A stretch of 64,000 bases of DNA from Sanghuangporus weigelae (Eukaryota > Basidiomycota > Agaricomycetes > Hymenochaetales > Hymenochaetaceae), in contig CP137322.1 of NCBI GenBank assembly GCA_033182465.1, positions 1-64,000 on the forward strand, given 5' to 3'. The notes under the pieces were generated by a model. That model worked only from the letters and a program-made list of their open reading frames with translations, did not search any database and had not been told where the DNA came from. Positions within the stretch are counted from its first letter, which is position 1. Every line of letters begins with the position of its first letter. A program made the translations under genes and the position numbers. This document shows positions 36,570-49,960 of the stretch, in pieces.

Positions 36570-39439
36570 TAATATTTCTATCTGACTTCAGACCAGACAA
36601 ATAAAACAATAAACAATTTCTATATAAAGTAAGCAAACATATGTAAACAAGAGTAAATACCAATAAATAAGATGCACTTTGATAGTAATTGTTGACATCT
36701 TTTAATATAAAAGTGGAGACATGCAAAGTTGAATTACAGCTACTATCAGTAACCAGACCAAATGTCGGTGAAGAGTAAGACTAAAGCTTAGGAGCATACG
36801 AAGTCATTATGACCAAATCCGTGGTGTTCCGACTGGTTTCGCTGGAAACAGGTGGACTTAGCAAGAATGTCATAGTCTAAATGGCATGTGCACCGTTCCG
36901 TGATTGGCCATCATATCAGACATGGCGAAAGAATCACACGACAATCCTACACGCATCAATCACAAGTCTTCGGATCTCAGATCCGTACTTCTGACAAAGA
37001 GATTTAACCTTGCAGCGTCGTCCACAGTCCCTCTCCCATTCAAAATGTCACAGATTTGCCCTGTAGGGCTAGCTGAGGTCTTTCCAAGTCCTTTTCCTGA
37101 GTTCCAATTCGTTCCGCTCAAAGACACCCAGTTCCAAAGATTTTGCTAATGTTCTTGTCTTTCTATATGTGTTCCTTTTATTTCTTTATACTCTCGTTCT
37201 GATCATGCTTAGTATTGTTTCTTTCCGCTTTATGTGTCCCTTAACCATTCATATGCGCCCCTCTCCTTTGTAGATAGTGATATGTGTACCTCTTTTCTTA
37301 TAGCTTATGTTCTCTGACCAATGTGAGGCTCAGTCTTGGACGTTTAGTATAAATATAGTATGACTCTTGTAGTAGGGGGACAGCTTAGCTTAGGGAGAGT
37401 TTAGCAGTTCTCACATCGTCTTAAGTCCCCCAGCTTCGAGTTCTACTTGTTCGTAGTGGACTCTTTTGTCTCTAAAGTCTAATATACAATACTTCATGTT
37501 CTGTACAGTCGATCAGTGATCTCTTGTCGTAGCAGAGCCGTTCGTACATTCATATAGTTCACCATGTTCATGTAAAAGACTCCTCTTGTCTCTATCATCC
37601 GTATCAAAACCCTCTTACATGTTGCAATCTGTTTTGCTGGTTTCGCTCGAACCCCGTTACTTAGTGTGCCGCTGTAGTGCTGTAGCGCACACCACTATTC
37701 TGGGCATCAGTGGTCAAGTATTGTACATACTTCACCAGTATCCAACACACTGGTGTATTAGCTGCCCGAGCGACTCTAACAGTTACAAAGGGTATATACG
37801 ACTCAATTCGATCCTTCCGAGCACTCTGCCATACCTTAGGACGTGCCTGAGACTTTGTACATATTTTGGTTCATGCCATTTCACCTTCATTTGCACATAT
37901 GTCACATTCCAAGACCCCGAAGACCTGCTAATACTGCGCCATAGGCACCACGTCATATTTCATTGTCTATACTTTATCACACTACCACTTACCGACCTCT
38001 GCTTCAGTCATCTGAGTGGATATCGGCACTCCAAGGCCTGGACCCAGACTCCTGAGGGGACCCTAGGCCTTTTCATCAATGTTTCACACTGCCAGGGACC
38101 GTTCTGACCTGTTTTGAGGTACAAAATAGTCACATACCTTCACCCTAGACGTTCCATGAGGTGCGCTCCATTGTTCGGACTTCCAATTAGAGTTCGCCGA
38201 TTGGTACATCCACTTGATCACTCCGTCCGGTTTGTTCACCGACTTGAGTGCACTGTTTGGAGGACCCTTCCCGGACAGTTTTCATGTCATTTCACAAGTT
38301 CCTTGCAGTCCATCTGACCCTTATTGCGTCAGTTTCACACTCCTTACTATGATTTCATCTTATTTTACAGTTTCCTGTAGTCTACTAGACTTCTGTCTTG
38401 TTGGTTTCATGCTCCTTATTGTAGTTTTATTGCGTTTCATCTCACGTCTTGTCACGATCCTCTCTCAGCCCCAGATCAGTCATTTTGTATATGTTTTGGA
38501 CCCACATAGTCTATAAAACCCGTCTAGATGTCATAGTTTTCAGATAGCGAATACCAGAGATCTGTTCAGCGCACACATCTTTTGTTCTGAAGCCTCTTAG
38601 ACCGTCCCGACTGACTCTGTCATTCATAGAAAGTCGTAGTACTCACTTTGGGTGCCTTGTCTTCCTTGTCTAGACTAGTCTGGACGTCCTGGGAGTGACT
38701 TGGATACACTCAGCTTGTCTTCTTTCTCCGTCAACTCATCTCCGAAGTGATCAAATCATCAAAGTATTTACTCGGTTCACCGCAGCACGTTTGAATTGGT
38801 CTCTCTAGACGACCATTAAGTATCACATCTTACCTACGTGTATTTGCTCCCCATTTTCTTCCCTTTTTAGATAGGTTGTTGTTGCTCGGTCACACAAGTA
38901 TGGACCTAGATGCTCATTCACATCCCACCCCTCCGATAGCTTACCCCAACCGTTCCGGCCGGAGCTATTCTGACTGACCACAGTTCCCACAGAGTAGGCC
39001 GGAGTCTTGATCTATCTCAGGGAAGTCTTCCGGATCACCCTTCCTTGTCTCATCCTGACTGCCATTGCCATCTTGGCTGATATTCTCACCACCGTTGCTC
39101 TCACCTTCACCTTCATCTCCAACCTTATCCTCGCCACTCTCGTCATTCTCACTACTCTTTTCACTCTCTCTCTGTCCCCCGCCGTCATCATAGAAGGGGC
39201 TTGTTTTTTGTCTATTCTCTGCCGGGCTATTATTATCATTGCCTGAGGAGTACTGAGACTCTAAGTGCCAATATCAGATACGTCTTAGGTGGGCAAACTA
39301 TAGGCTTACTGAGGTTTCCCTTCAAATTAGTCTGGGGCCTCTCCCCCTGCTGCAATGCTACTTCTTCGATAGTGCTAGCCTTATAGCCTTCTAAGGTAGC
39401 CGCATGCTCACCCAGATTCTCTAAGGAGGGAGGCTGCCT
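36570..39439. other. Intergenic region, no supported gene
   Basis: A good TATA box (GTATAAATATAG at about 37348) followed by a TC-rich leader-like tract looks like the promoter of a lost gene or an unrecognised LTR. Several plus frames (37586-38107, 38214-38516) have no coding character. On the minus strand about 39235-38985 is an acidic Asn/Ser/Glu-rich low-complexity frame. I could not attach any of these to a family. Confidence 0.35.
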
Positions 39440-39527
39440 CCTTGAGCTCCGAGTTCTCTTTGAGTCAAAAAATGCAATGGATTGTCCCTTGAGCTCCGAG
39501 TTCTCTTTGAGTCAAAAAATGCAATGG
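39440..39527. repeat. 47-bp tandem duplication
   Basis: CCTTGAGCTCCGAGTTCTCT... (41 bp) occurs at 39440 and 39487, separated by ATTGTC; the copies are identical. Confidence 0.85.
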
Positions 39528-40615
39528 GTCGTCATTGGGTCCAAGCAAGAATGAGGTGCTGAGGTTTACCTTGTAGGCTAAGGGTGTAGAGGACAGCATC
39601 CCTTCAACCTCAGGCTCTGGAAATTGCTACTACAGAGGTAAGTAAGGGTGCTGGTGACTCTTGGCGATGTAAAACTGCTTACTCCAGCCGCTCCTCTCTG
39701 CTGCCTGAGTTTCCTGGTCCTTGCTACAATGAAAATAATGTAAACTTGAAAGCATTTTAAAGGTTGAGGAACTTGCTAGCTTTGGGAGGCATCTTAAGAC
39801 ACCAGAGAGAGGATGGAGGTAGGTGTTAATGGGCATGCTACGTGGTAACTGCGGAGAGTGGAATAAAAAGGGGCATAGCAGTAGCTGAGGTATTGACTAA
39901 GCTGCTGTAGCTCCGTTGCTCACTTTGGCTTTAAGAGCAGGCCCTTGTATATGACACAGCTGCAAGTAGGCTGGGCTTATATAGAGCACAACAGTAGAAT
40001 GCCAATAAAGCATGTATTATAAAATGATAAAGCAGACAAGCAAAGCAGAAAAACAGAACAGGAAAACAAGGTAGAAAATTAAAGCAAACAGGAAACCATA
40101 AATTAATTTGGACATAAGCTAAGCGACAATTCATTTTATGGCATTTGGGCGGTGTGTTGTTTTGTTAGCCAAAACAGCTGTACAGAGGTAGTTTTGAGTA
40201 GAGAAACTTACATTGCTGGTAAATCGCTAGCTTTTATCAGACCTGGTACCAGAGCCTTGTCAACTTTATCTGTTTTCATATGTCAGCTCAGGTACAGATG
40301 TATGGAGAAAACTTCTTACAGCAAGGGCATGCACAAGGTAGTCTCTGATTGCTGGGGGTGCCTCTTGGATGGCTGCAGTTCAAAGAGCGGCATAAATGCT
40401 AAACACTGCTGGGCTTGCAGGCTAGAATGTCCCTAGCCTGAACTCCAGCCAGAGAAATGTAGACAGGCTGGTGAACTCTTCATAGGTTATACGGTGCCTT
40501 GGTAGGCACTCATGCTGCAGAGCCAGCTGGGCATCTTGGATAAATGGCTCTAGGCCAAGCTGGGAGAGGGTACGTCTGTGTTGAGAGTGAGGGCACCTGG
40601 TCAGCATAGTGATTC
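39528..40615. other. Left flank of Gypsy-2, possible gene fragments
   Basis: Minus frames at 39836-39630 (QETQAAERSGWSKQFYIAKS) and 40607-40422 (LSQLGLEPFIQDAQLALQHE) have protein-like composition and may be exons of one decayed gene that also had sequence on the other side of Gypsy-2 (51359-51691). Family not recognised. Confidence 0.3.
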
Positions 40616-41081
40616 TGTTAGGCGGCGAGACTAACAGACGTCAATCTCGAGGCGGCCAACATAATAACAAACAACAGGCTAAATGCGAGTTGCTGAGCTA
40701 GACGCATGCTATGTCGTAGTGAAGGTAAGTAGAATTCAATAATACTAGAGTACAAGAGTAGATACCTATGTTGTAGTGAAGGTAAGTAGAATAGAAAGAC
40801 AAAGAAATGAAAGAGTCAATCTAGCTACTTATATACACTTTGGATGTGGAAAAGGTCTACTCTATTAAGGAATCACATGATAAACGAGTGGAGTGATTAG
40901 TGAGTGTCTTAGTCGGAAGGAACAGATTTAGTCATAGTGAATGAGTAAGGATGAATAAGCCATGACAGAGTGAATGGGATTAGTAAAAACGGATGAGTAA
41001 TGTAAAAGAAGAATATTAAAGAAGAATATTAAAATGAATGATGACGTAATAAAGGAAAAGGAAAATGTTTGAGTCCTAACA
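40616..41081 (-). repeat. Gypsy-2 3' LTR
   Basis: 466 bp. The + strand start TGTTAGGCGGCGAGACTAAC begins with a TGTTAG...CTAACA hairpin. Confidence 0.9.
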
Positions 41082-41204
41082 TCACCCCCCCTTCAAGGTT
41101 GGGCGTCCTGACCAACCACAGTATCCTTCCGACATCGTAAACTTATACATTGCATGAAGACTTTGACGAGGTATTAACAACTTCCTTAGAGCACTGGGAT
41201 GCTT

Positions 41205-41807
41205 TCAATAAAATTCTTCAACTGCTTCCTTAGCGTTATCTCTAATGTCCGATTCAGGTTGCCATGTTGCTTCATCATATCCAACCCACTTGACAAGGAA
41301 TTGAAGCTTTCCTCTGTGCAGACGTGAGTTGAGTATTTCTTCTACCTCATATTCTTCTTCGTCTTCGATAATAATGGGTGGTAGCGGCGGAGGTTTCCTT
41401 TGAGACTCAAATGACAGTTCGACGACTGGTTTGAGTAAGACTTCATTGAAGACGGGGTGTACTTGTCTCCATGTGCGAGGTAGTTTGAGTCTATATACAC
41501 TCGCACCCACCTTTTCGACAACTTCGAAAGGACCAAACCATTTATCATCCATCTTCTTTGTTGGACGTATTGTCTTTATATTTCGTCCATCGAGGAAAAT
41601 CTTATTGCCAGCTCCATATTCTACCACCTTGCCTGCGTGACGATTATAGAAGTGTTTCATGTTGTCATTGGCCTTGACCAGGTTTGTTTGAGCAAGTTTG
41701 TGTACATCCTTGACATGTTTAGCGAATTCCTCTGCTGACAGATTTGCTGAAGACGTTCCAACATTCGTGAACCCTATCGGATGGACTCCCGTATTGACGA
41801 AGAACGG
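41205..41807 (-). pseudogene. Gypsy-2 integrase C-terminus and chromodomain
   Basis: Encodes PFFVNTGVHPIGF, a GPY/F-like WFGPFEVVEKVG, and a chromodomain (LQFLVKWVGYDEATWQPESD). The frame is open, but it is cut off from the integrase core by the insertion at 41808. Confidence 0.88.
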
Positions 41808-43390
41808 TGTAGCGCACTGGCCCCTCCTGTGCCAGTACACTCATACTATGGCTCCCCCTATACTGCAGATACCATATCCCAGCACCGCTGACACCTCAGA
41901 GTGTGAGGGCATACTCCTACTGCACTCGAGACACCATTTGAGCACGTTTCCACTGATTCCAGTACACGTACTGTACTGTGGCGCCCTCCTATGACCCAGA
42001 TCGATCCGCCGATGGCTCCCCGACACTCAGACAGGTCCGCCGACAGCTCCTACCCAGCACCAGGCACTATAGGACACATCCCCCAGTGACTACATGCCGC
42101 CGATCTTATGATTTATCATACGTACAGCCTTGCGGCGACTCTGGATGCCTCCGAGTCGGCCCCCCTTGGCGCCGATCAATGCGGCGGACACTCAGACATC
42201 CTCAGGTACCCTCGCCGACGCCTCCTACAGCTTACCAAGCAGTCCCCCATTGTCTAGGGAGCTATATATTGTCATATGTGCTTACATGCCTCATTACGAC
42301 ATATCTGCCACCAGTCCGGCAGTCCCCCACAGCACTGCCGCTCCGGCCACTCATATTAGCCACTAGGGATCGCCCACACTCTGTATTGAGTGCCGCCGAT
42401 GCATCGGACACCTCAGGGACATCGGCTGATGCGCCCTTTGTCTCATATACGCGATATCAGCCTCCGATCATCGGTTCCGAGGTTTCCCGACTTCCCCCTG
42501 ACGCGGCGGCCCCCATTAGACCATGTATGGAAGGTAGGCATGTGGTACATCGGCGTGCCAAGCCACCGACTCGCGCCGCCAAGCCCAACTCCGCCGGCGC
42601 CTGTATTATTGCAGATACTCGATATTCCATGCTATTGGATGCCTCCCTCACGTTGCCACTCTCAGATTTCACCTGGGCGCTCCGGCAGCGGCCCTTGGCG
42701 ACCCAGATGACTCAGGAGATGTTGTCAGACAGTAGGATGTGTCGGCGACAGCAGTAGAGTATATATAGAGCTTATACTAGCTTGTAGACAAAAGGATTCC
42801 AAGCCTAGCGAGGGTTCCAAGAGCATGTACCAGACCAAGCGCCAGAGTTCGAGATATCCCTCACTCTGAGTCTCCCCTCATGTACTGAGCCTCCCCCTTG
42901 ACTATATACTATCCTTGACATCTCCTCTTGTTTGACTCCACATTCTACTTGCCTTCGCCGCCTTCAGTACGCCTCTGCCGCTCTGACGTTCAGTGATCCG
43001 GCGCCCCTCTATTCAACGTCGGCGGCCATCCGACGACCCAGGCATCCTATCAGACGACCCAGCGGCGCCTTCTCCAGCCACTCACTCCATTTTATCCTTT
43101 ATATTCATCTTATACACTTCATACCTTCCTGTGGCCGAGTTTATACCACGTCGGCAGCCTCTTGTGATCCCCCCTTTTGAGCGGCGGCCCTATTATCCTA
43201 TTCCCTTTATCCAGCGGCATCCTTAGACCCATCCATTATGTCTCCGACGGTTCCTGGCACCTGCCAGGTAGTAGGTCTTTGAGAGTCTGATAGCGTCGGC
43301 ATCCCATTTTTGGAGGTCCCTTCATACATTCAGCACCCTTAGTAGGACGGACATCTGTAGCACCTTCAGATACGACACCGCCGACCGACA
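41808..43390. mobile_element. Probable solo LTR (1583 bp) inside Gypsy-2
   Basis: Removing 41808-43390 plus one ACGG restores the integrase reading (…KLSP then FFVNTG…). The insertion starts TGTAGCGCACTGG and ends CCGACCGACA, i.e. TG...CA, with target duplication ACGG (41804-41807 and 43391-43394). A TATA box, GTATATATAGAG, lies at about 42759. No retroelement protein is inside. Long plus frames (e.g. 41978-42757) are Pro/Ser-rich and not credible genes. Confidence 0.62.
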
Positions 43391-43676
43391 ACGGGGACAA
43401 CTTCATTGCCGAATGCTCGCGATTGTTGTATGCAAACTCTGCTAGTGCTAGCCAGTCTGCCCAGTCTGTCTGTCGATGGTTGACATATAAGCATAGGAAC
43501 TGTTCGAGCTCCTGATTGACACGCTCTGTCTGTCTATCTGTCTGAGGATAATACACTGTCGACGGGTTGCCTTCAATGTGGAGGAGTTTATACAGCTCTT
43601 TCATCATCTTCGCATCAAACTATACGCCTCGGTCGTGGATAATTTTTCGAGGTAGTCCATGTAAATGAAAGACGTG
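43391..43676 (-). pseudogene. Gypsy-2 integrase core, middle part
   Basis: Contains YYPQTDRQTERVNQELEQFL, the last-Glu region of the DDE integrase, and AEFAYNNREHSAMKLSP. Broken on both sides by insertions. Confidence 0.88.
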
Positions 43677-44096
43677 TGTTAGGCGGCGAGACTAACAGAC
43701 GTCGATCTCGAGGCGGCCAACACAACAACAAACAACAGGCTAAACGTGAGTTGTCAAGCTAGACGCAAGCTATGTCGAAGTGAAGGTAAGTAGAATTCAG
43801 CAAACTAGTAGTACAAGAGTAGGTACCTATGTCGAAGTGAAGGTAAGTAGAATAGTAAGACAAGGAATCGAAAGAGTCAAACTATCTACTTATATAGGCT
43901 TCGAGCGCGTGAAAGGTCTACTCTAATAAGAAATCACATGACGAGGGAGCGGGGTGATTAGTGAGCCTGGTAGAACGTCGTAGAACATTCTAACGAGTGG
44001 ATGAGTAATCACAAAGAAAATAAAAGAAAAGGAAAAGAATATTAAAATCAAAGGATGACATAAGAAAAGAAAAAGGAAAATGTTCGAGTCCTAACA
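43677..44096 (-). repeat. Solo LTR of the Gypsy-2 family, nested
   Basis: 420 bp, clearly related to the 466-bp LTRs, TG...CA ends, target duplication ACGTG on both sides (43672-43676, 44097-44101). A younger family member inserted into Gypsy-2 and recombined to a solo LTR. Confidence 0.92.
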
Positions 44097-44345
44097 ACGT
44101 GGTCTTGATAGATCTTTGCCATACCCTCTGCAGTTAGTTTCGTCGTTGTAGGGATTGCATGGATCTGTTTGCTAAAACGATCGACTACTACACATATGGC
44201 GTTGAACCTGTTTGACTCCGGTAGCTCTCCGATCAGGTCGACCATGACAATCTGCCATGGCGCCTCCGGCATCTCGTTAGGATGCAAAACCTTTGCTCTC
44301 GTTACTCTGAGAGCTTTTGTCTGCTGGCAACGATCACATCCACGT
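44097..44345 (-). pseudogene. Gypsy-2 integrase core, N-terminal part
   Basis: Encodes GCDRCQQTKALRVTRAKVL and MPEAPWQIVMVDLIGELPES with the first catalytic Asp. Confidence 0.85.
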
Positions 44346-45963
44346 TGTCAGGCTATGAAATTGCCTGGACATAAACAAGCAGGAATAGCATAGCATCAGT
44401 CATTACTATCAAGCAATAGCTCTATGGGATGCGACATATAAATCCTTGAAACTCAGATTCAGCTCATTCGTAAGTGCTCTACCAATGCGATCAGAAAAGA
44501 AAATCATGAGCATAATGACAGAAGCCCATACCAGATAAGCGTAGGGTGATAGCAATGCGAAATCACCAAGAAAAGCGGCTCTACCCTAGTCGTAATAGTC
44601 GTCTCAATTATGATTCTAATACCGCATCAGGATAAATCAACTTGGATATCAATGCTGACACTTACTGTAGCTGTTCAATGGTGATCTGACGAGGCCTACG
44701 AATTAACCTCAACACCTTCTTCATGTGGCACCACATGTGTGAAAGGCGTGCAAAAGGGTTGCGAGAAGGCATTTTGAGAAGATACGGATTAAGGAGACTA
44801 CGCCGTCACTCATATACAATTTATACTGAATTGGTCTAAGCCATACAGGGTCCGACGAGCTTCTTTAAGGTCCCCATTCAGAGGTATTCAAATCGCTTAT
44901 TGACCTGAAGCAGACCGATAATGCGCACCAGAATTGAGGGTATGAGCCTAGATTTGTGCAAGACAATTCAGACTCCCTATCAACGACTACGTTACAATGA
45001 GTCAATGCTTAGGCATGTGTCATGACCTAATCAGGAGGCAGTCCAAGCTTTGTTAGGATACCATAAAGGGATATGAGCTTTGGACTCGCAGGACAAGAAG
45101 CCGAGACGGAAATCAGATTCTATATTAGGAAGGTTGAACCTAATTTTTCTTATATAAGCAAGTGCATTTGAGTCCTATTTTTAGTTTATTTTCTTGGCCT
45201 TGCTTTGTAATGCTTAATAATGCTTAGTAAGCTCAGCCTATATAAGGCAGGCGAGTGAGCACGCCAAGAGAGAGAGCAACTTGACCTTTAACCACCACCA
45301 TCTCTCTCCAGTTTGTTACTTTGTGTCATAAGTCTAAGTAAAGTGTTAGTTTTTGTTACTGCTGTACAAATTAGGCAGTCGGTAATAAAGCTAAGGTGTT
45401 AATTACTGTTACTTCATTACTGTTCAGTACCCTAGATTTGCAAGCACACAGAAGTGTTTGTCATTGTTTAGTGCGGTGCACTCAAGTCAGGTGCTTGTTT
45501 GTACCCACCCTTGCTGAATATTAGTGTTGTGATTTATTTGACATCAGCATATCACTCAGATACGTCATTGCACAGGTAGCTGACACTACTTTAGTGTTTG
45601 CTGTTAGTACCTGTTAAGAATAAGTGCGGTTGCTAGTACTGCGAAGAGCGTTGCTACTAGGACCGATAACGATAAGCGAGGTTGCTAGAACCGCTACTGT
45701 GCTGCTTCTAGAACCTAGTACGTATTAAGTTTGAGTTCAGGACTCTTATCAGCAAATCACACCTATCATACGTTGTCACCCCAAAATCATCCATATCAAC
45801 TTCCATTACTTACCCAACAGCTAACAATATCATATGCAGTCTAAGAATTAGTTGCCCCTAGCTAAACGAACAACAGGGAAGACTACCCGTCTAGATAAAT
45901 AGACCGGTTGACTCTGTGAGAGCACTGTAGAATTTATTCACAAGTCCACTCTCAGCACGACAG
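44346..45963. mobile_element. 1.6-kb insertion in Gypsy-2, solo LTR or TIR element
   Basis: Interrupts integrase between RNYIR and GCDRCQ. CGT flanks both ends (44343-44345, 45964-45966). The ends TGTCAGGCTATG and CAGCACGACAG are imperfect inverted repeats; TG...CA with a 4-bp ACGT/GCGT duplication is the alternative. A TATA box CCTATATAAGGC lies at about 45237. No ORF is supported. Confidence 0.5.
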
Positions 45964-47578
45964 CGTATGTAATTCCTGACGTCGACATAGATGTTGAGCC
46001 ACTAGAAGCTTCGGCTTACCATCGCCACTGTCTTGTTCACTCCTGGGTGTCCAGCCAATGTCGAGTTGTGACATTTCCTCATCACCGCCTCTCTAACGCT
46101 TATCAGTACAAAGACATTCCAGAACTTCTTTGTCATTTCCGTTGATAGCCTAGCTGTCACTTCCTTCTTCCACAGGCCCTCCTTGAACTCCAGGTTCAAC
46201 AGCTTGTCCTTCTCATCCATCTCCTCCTGTGCTCTCTTGATTGCTACCATGAGCGTGTCCCTTGACGTTTCCACTGTGCCCCTGACCAGCCATTCTCCTT
46301 GATGAATGTTATGCCCTCATTGTCATGTTCACCTTTGTCGTAGTCTGCACGACGTGACAGAAGATCGGCTTTTCCTAACATCTTTCCAGGTTTGTGTACT
46401 AATGAAAAGTCGAATTCGGCAAGGTCGAGCCTCCAACGTGCTTGTCGACGATTCAGCTTCTGAGGAGACCTGAAGTATGTTAAGTTTGCATAGTCAGTCC
46501 AGACTTCAAATGGTGCGTTGGCTCCTTGAAGGTATTGTTGCCACTCCTTGAGCGCTTGAACGATGGCGAGCATCTCCCTGTCGTAGATCTCATAATTTCG
46601 TTCAGCATCTAAAAATGTCGACGATTGATATGTGATAACCTTTCATTTGCCGTCTTGTTTCTGAAGAAGTACACCGCCTGTTGCATAGTCTGATGCGTCA
46701 GCTTCAACGCGGAAAGGGTCGTCATTATTTGAGATTGCCAACACCAGGGGACTACTTAACTGGTCCTTTAACTCCTTGAATGCTCGTTGTTCCTCCTCTC
46801 CCCACTTCCATTCCACCTTACCGCTCAGTGATGTTAGTGGTTTGACGACCAAGCTATAGTCCTTGACAAAACGGCGTAACTAATTACCTAGACCAAGGAA
46901 TTGCTGTAGTTCGTGAATGTTCTTCGGGACTGGCCATTTCTGGACTGCGACCATCTTCTTTAGATCCATGCGTACTTCACTGTTGCCAATGATGTGCCCG
47001 AGGTATTTGACTGTACTAACCTTGAACTCACATTTTTGTGGCTTCAGGAAAAGTTTGTTCTGTCAGAGGATCTCAAAGACTCATCTAGTGCGCTCGCAAT
47101 GCTCTTCCAACGTGTCCGAGAAGATGAGTAAGTCGTCAAGGTAAATGATAATGACGCCTTCATGGATCATCTCTCAAAAGATGTCGTTCATGAATCCTTG
47201 GAATGTCGCTGGTGCATTACATAGTCCAAAGAACATTACCATTGGTTCGAATAGTCCCAGGTTCGTCCTAAACGTCGCTTTCCACTCGTCGCCTTTGCGG
47301 ATCTGGATGTTGTAGTACCTCCAGCGGACGTCGAGCTTAGTAATGTACTTAGCATCCTTGACCTTATCGATGAGCTCATTGATCAAGGGCAAGGGGTACT
47401 TGTTCTTGACTGTTCCCTCATTGAGCTTTCGATAATCTTGGATCACTCGTAAGCTCCCATCTTCCTTCTTGATAAAGAAGAATGGTGACACCATTGGAGA
47501 TTTCGATTGCCTGATTCGTCCCAATGCAAGGTTCTCTTCAATGAATGCCTTCATCGCTTCTTGTTCTTTTGGCGACAA
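45964..47578 (-). pseudogene. Gypsy-2 reverse transcriptase, RNase H and integrase zinc region
   Basis: RT pieces include [20 protein letters not shown] and YLDDLLIF (about 47140); RNase H has FRVEADASDYATGG (about 46690) and QALKEWQQYLQGA. The integrase zinc region ends HNSTLAGHPGVNKTVAMVSR. In-frame stops follow MNDIF, TR, GN, DGK and RSF; two fit CGA to TGA or TGG to TGA/TAG changes. Confidence 0.9.
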
Positions 47579-47710
47579 TGGATATACCTTGCAATCGCTT
47601 GGCTTGAAATCCGGTTTCAGGTCTATAGCGTGGTCCCACGTCCGATGAGCTGGTAACCGCTCGAACGATTCCTCGCTAAAGACATCCGCATACTCCTCTA
47701 GGTAAGGCAG

Positions 47711-48166
47711 CTACTTCGCCGCTTCTTCCATCCTCACATTCCTCACATACCCGTCATCCACCTCTTCTTTTGATAACGAGGACTCACATTTGTCAGGGCA
47801 GCAAGTGAAGTTGATCTTGCCGATCTTCCAGTCAATCTCGGGATTATGTCTCTGTAACCAATCATGACCAAGGAAGATGTTGCTTGATGCCAGCGACGTC
47901 ACCGCTAGACGAATCTCTTCTTCGTGTTTCCTAAAAATCATACGTACAACCACATATTCTGTAATTAGTCCGCCTTCGTTGCTTGTACCGTCCGCATTGA
48001 AGACTGGTCTTGGGCATATATACTTCTGAGTTGGGAAACCATACCGCTTGATGAACCCTTTGTCGATGCAGGAGCCTGTACACCCCAAGTCAATGAGCGC
48101 ATGAGCATCGATGAGATTTTCTTCCTCTAAAAGAGGGTTTGAGACGTCAATCTCATCATCATTCAC
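47711..48166 (-). pseudogene. Gypsy-2 protease region
   Basis: HALIDLGCTGSCIDKGF: the usual D-S/T-G active site reads D-L-G, so the catalytic Ser/Thr is lost. HDWLQRHNPEIDW follows, as in Ty3/Gypsy proteases. Confidence 0.85.
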
Positions 48167-48219
48167 TGCCCTTGGGTGTACGATGCTGACGAAAGCATCT
48201 AGTTCTTTTCTGCCGCTTC

Positions 48220-49960
48220 ATCTCACGAATTGTCCCGTCATTGCATCCTCTATGCCCTCACGCCATACCTCAGCCACACATCTACCAACAACATCCCACA
48301 CCGCCTCAGTATCGTTCGCCTGGGCAACAACATTCTCACAGTAAGGTTCTTCCGTCACAACCTCATTTTTTATAGTGGTTTGAATCCGCTCATCTGCTCT
48401 TAACACATTTAAGTCGCCTTCTTGCGCACTCGCTAGTTTGTTGAACAAGTCGTCATAGACATTGAAGTCTTCATCATCTTCTGACTCCTCTGGGTTTACG
48501 TTGGACAGGATCTTTCGAAGGTTAAAACCGCCTCGTATTCTTGCATCTAGATAGTGTACATCGGGGCGATTATATTTTAACAAATGCGACGAAAAGAGTC
48601 CTTTAATCGTGTGACTAGTCGTTCCGACATTTACGCCTGGTCGTCCTGAAAACCCTCACCATCAACCATCTCTTCCAGCTCAGCTGGCACTGCTCGTACA
48701 TCGACATTATCGAAGTCTGATTCCTTCGCATTGCAGAGCTCTTCGAGGAGCGCTAGTCTGTCTTCTGGTTCGAAGGCAGCGATGATGGACCTGATTGCCT
48801 CACGACCACGTGGGCAATCCCTGATAAAGTGGCCAGTTTGGCCACACTTGTAGCATGCGCATCAAGCTCACGCTTCGTTCATGGCAACGTCCATTGGTTG
48901 ACCTATTCCGCCGTATGTTACTCCTGTCGCATCTCGTTGATGTGCTTGATGGAAGGGTTGGGGATTTGGAATGTAGGGCCTCGCGAACTATTGTAGAATT
49001 GGACGTCGTGGTTGTGGTAGGGGAGGTGCTCTCTGCATTGACTGAATCGGGTTCCATCATCGTCATTCAGCAAACAAGTCTCTGATCTGTTGTTCCGTTT
49101 GATCGACCTTGATCGCCCTTGCTCTCCAGTCTACATACTTCATTGGTTCCGGTTCCGTTCGCATGACGCCTTCGACTACCCTTGGGTTCATGGCCTTCCT
49201 GAGATGACTGATCAACTAGCTATCGTGGGCCTCTAGGGTCAGGCCTGCGTGTGTTCAATAGATGTCGAACTCGTTGAAGAATTTGTCAGCGTCATCGTCG
49301 CCTTAGTGCAGCTCTTCGATCTTTTGGAAGGCTTTGTGATAATAGCTGGGGTCTGCAAATGACAGGTCAAGATGTTTCAGGAAATCCACCCATGACTCCG
49401 TGATGTGTAGGTTTCCATCAATCTTGGGCATTATCTCGAAGTAACTCTCTGCCCATGTTGCTGCCTTGCCACCCTTTAGGTACGAGAGGGTGAAGATGAT
49501 CTTGTCGCTGTCTGTTTTGAACTTCGACGGATACGACTAGATGTATAACTGGATTTCCCGTTTGAAGTCGGGATAATCCTTTCCTCCGCCGTACTCTCGT
49601 GGCTTGGCCGTTCTGATCTTTTCTGACGACTTTGATGCACTTCCACTTCTTACTCCCTGCGTCTGGAGTGTGAGGGCAATTGCGACACCTAAATCCTTCA
49701 TCTGCTCCGGGCTTAATGACATCTCTTCTTCTTCTTCCTGCTCGGGTGTCATACTCCTGCTGATGACTGGTGGTTCTGGGTCTCTTAGTGTCGTGAACAA
49801 TGTTGATGGTTAGAGGGGGGGTGCTGGCGTAACAACTTCGGGTTTAGAAGCAATGGGTGGAGGTACCCTTGATGTCGATGCTTCTGTTGTTGTTGAGTGT
49901 GCAGGTTGTTGTTGCACAAATAACCCAGTGTTTGCTTCTGGATTTGGTGTCCAAGGAAAC
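48220..49960 (-). pseudogene. Gypsy-2 Gag, decayed
   Basis: Capsid-like pieces (KIIFTLSYLKGGKAATWAES, SYYHKAFQKIEEL, RKAMNPRVVEGVM) between about 49530 and 49100, then a CCHC knuckle CYKCGQTGHFIRDC at about 48853-48812. Several stops interrupt it. The N-terminal part at 49537-49800 is acidic and Glu-rich. Confidence 0.82.

Noticed and set aside
37586-38516. Plus frames after the TATA box at 37348
   Set aside because: Composition is not protein-like, there is no splice logic and no family match.
41978-42757. 259-codon plus frame
   Set aside because: It lies inside the probable solo LTR, has Pro/Ser/Arg-biased composition and no recognisable domain.
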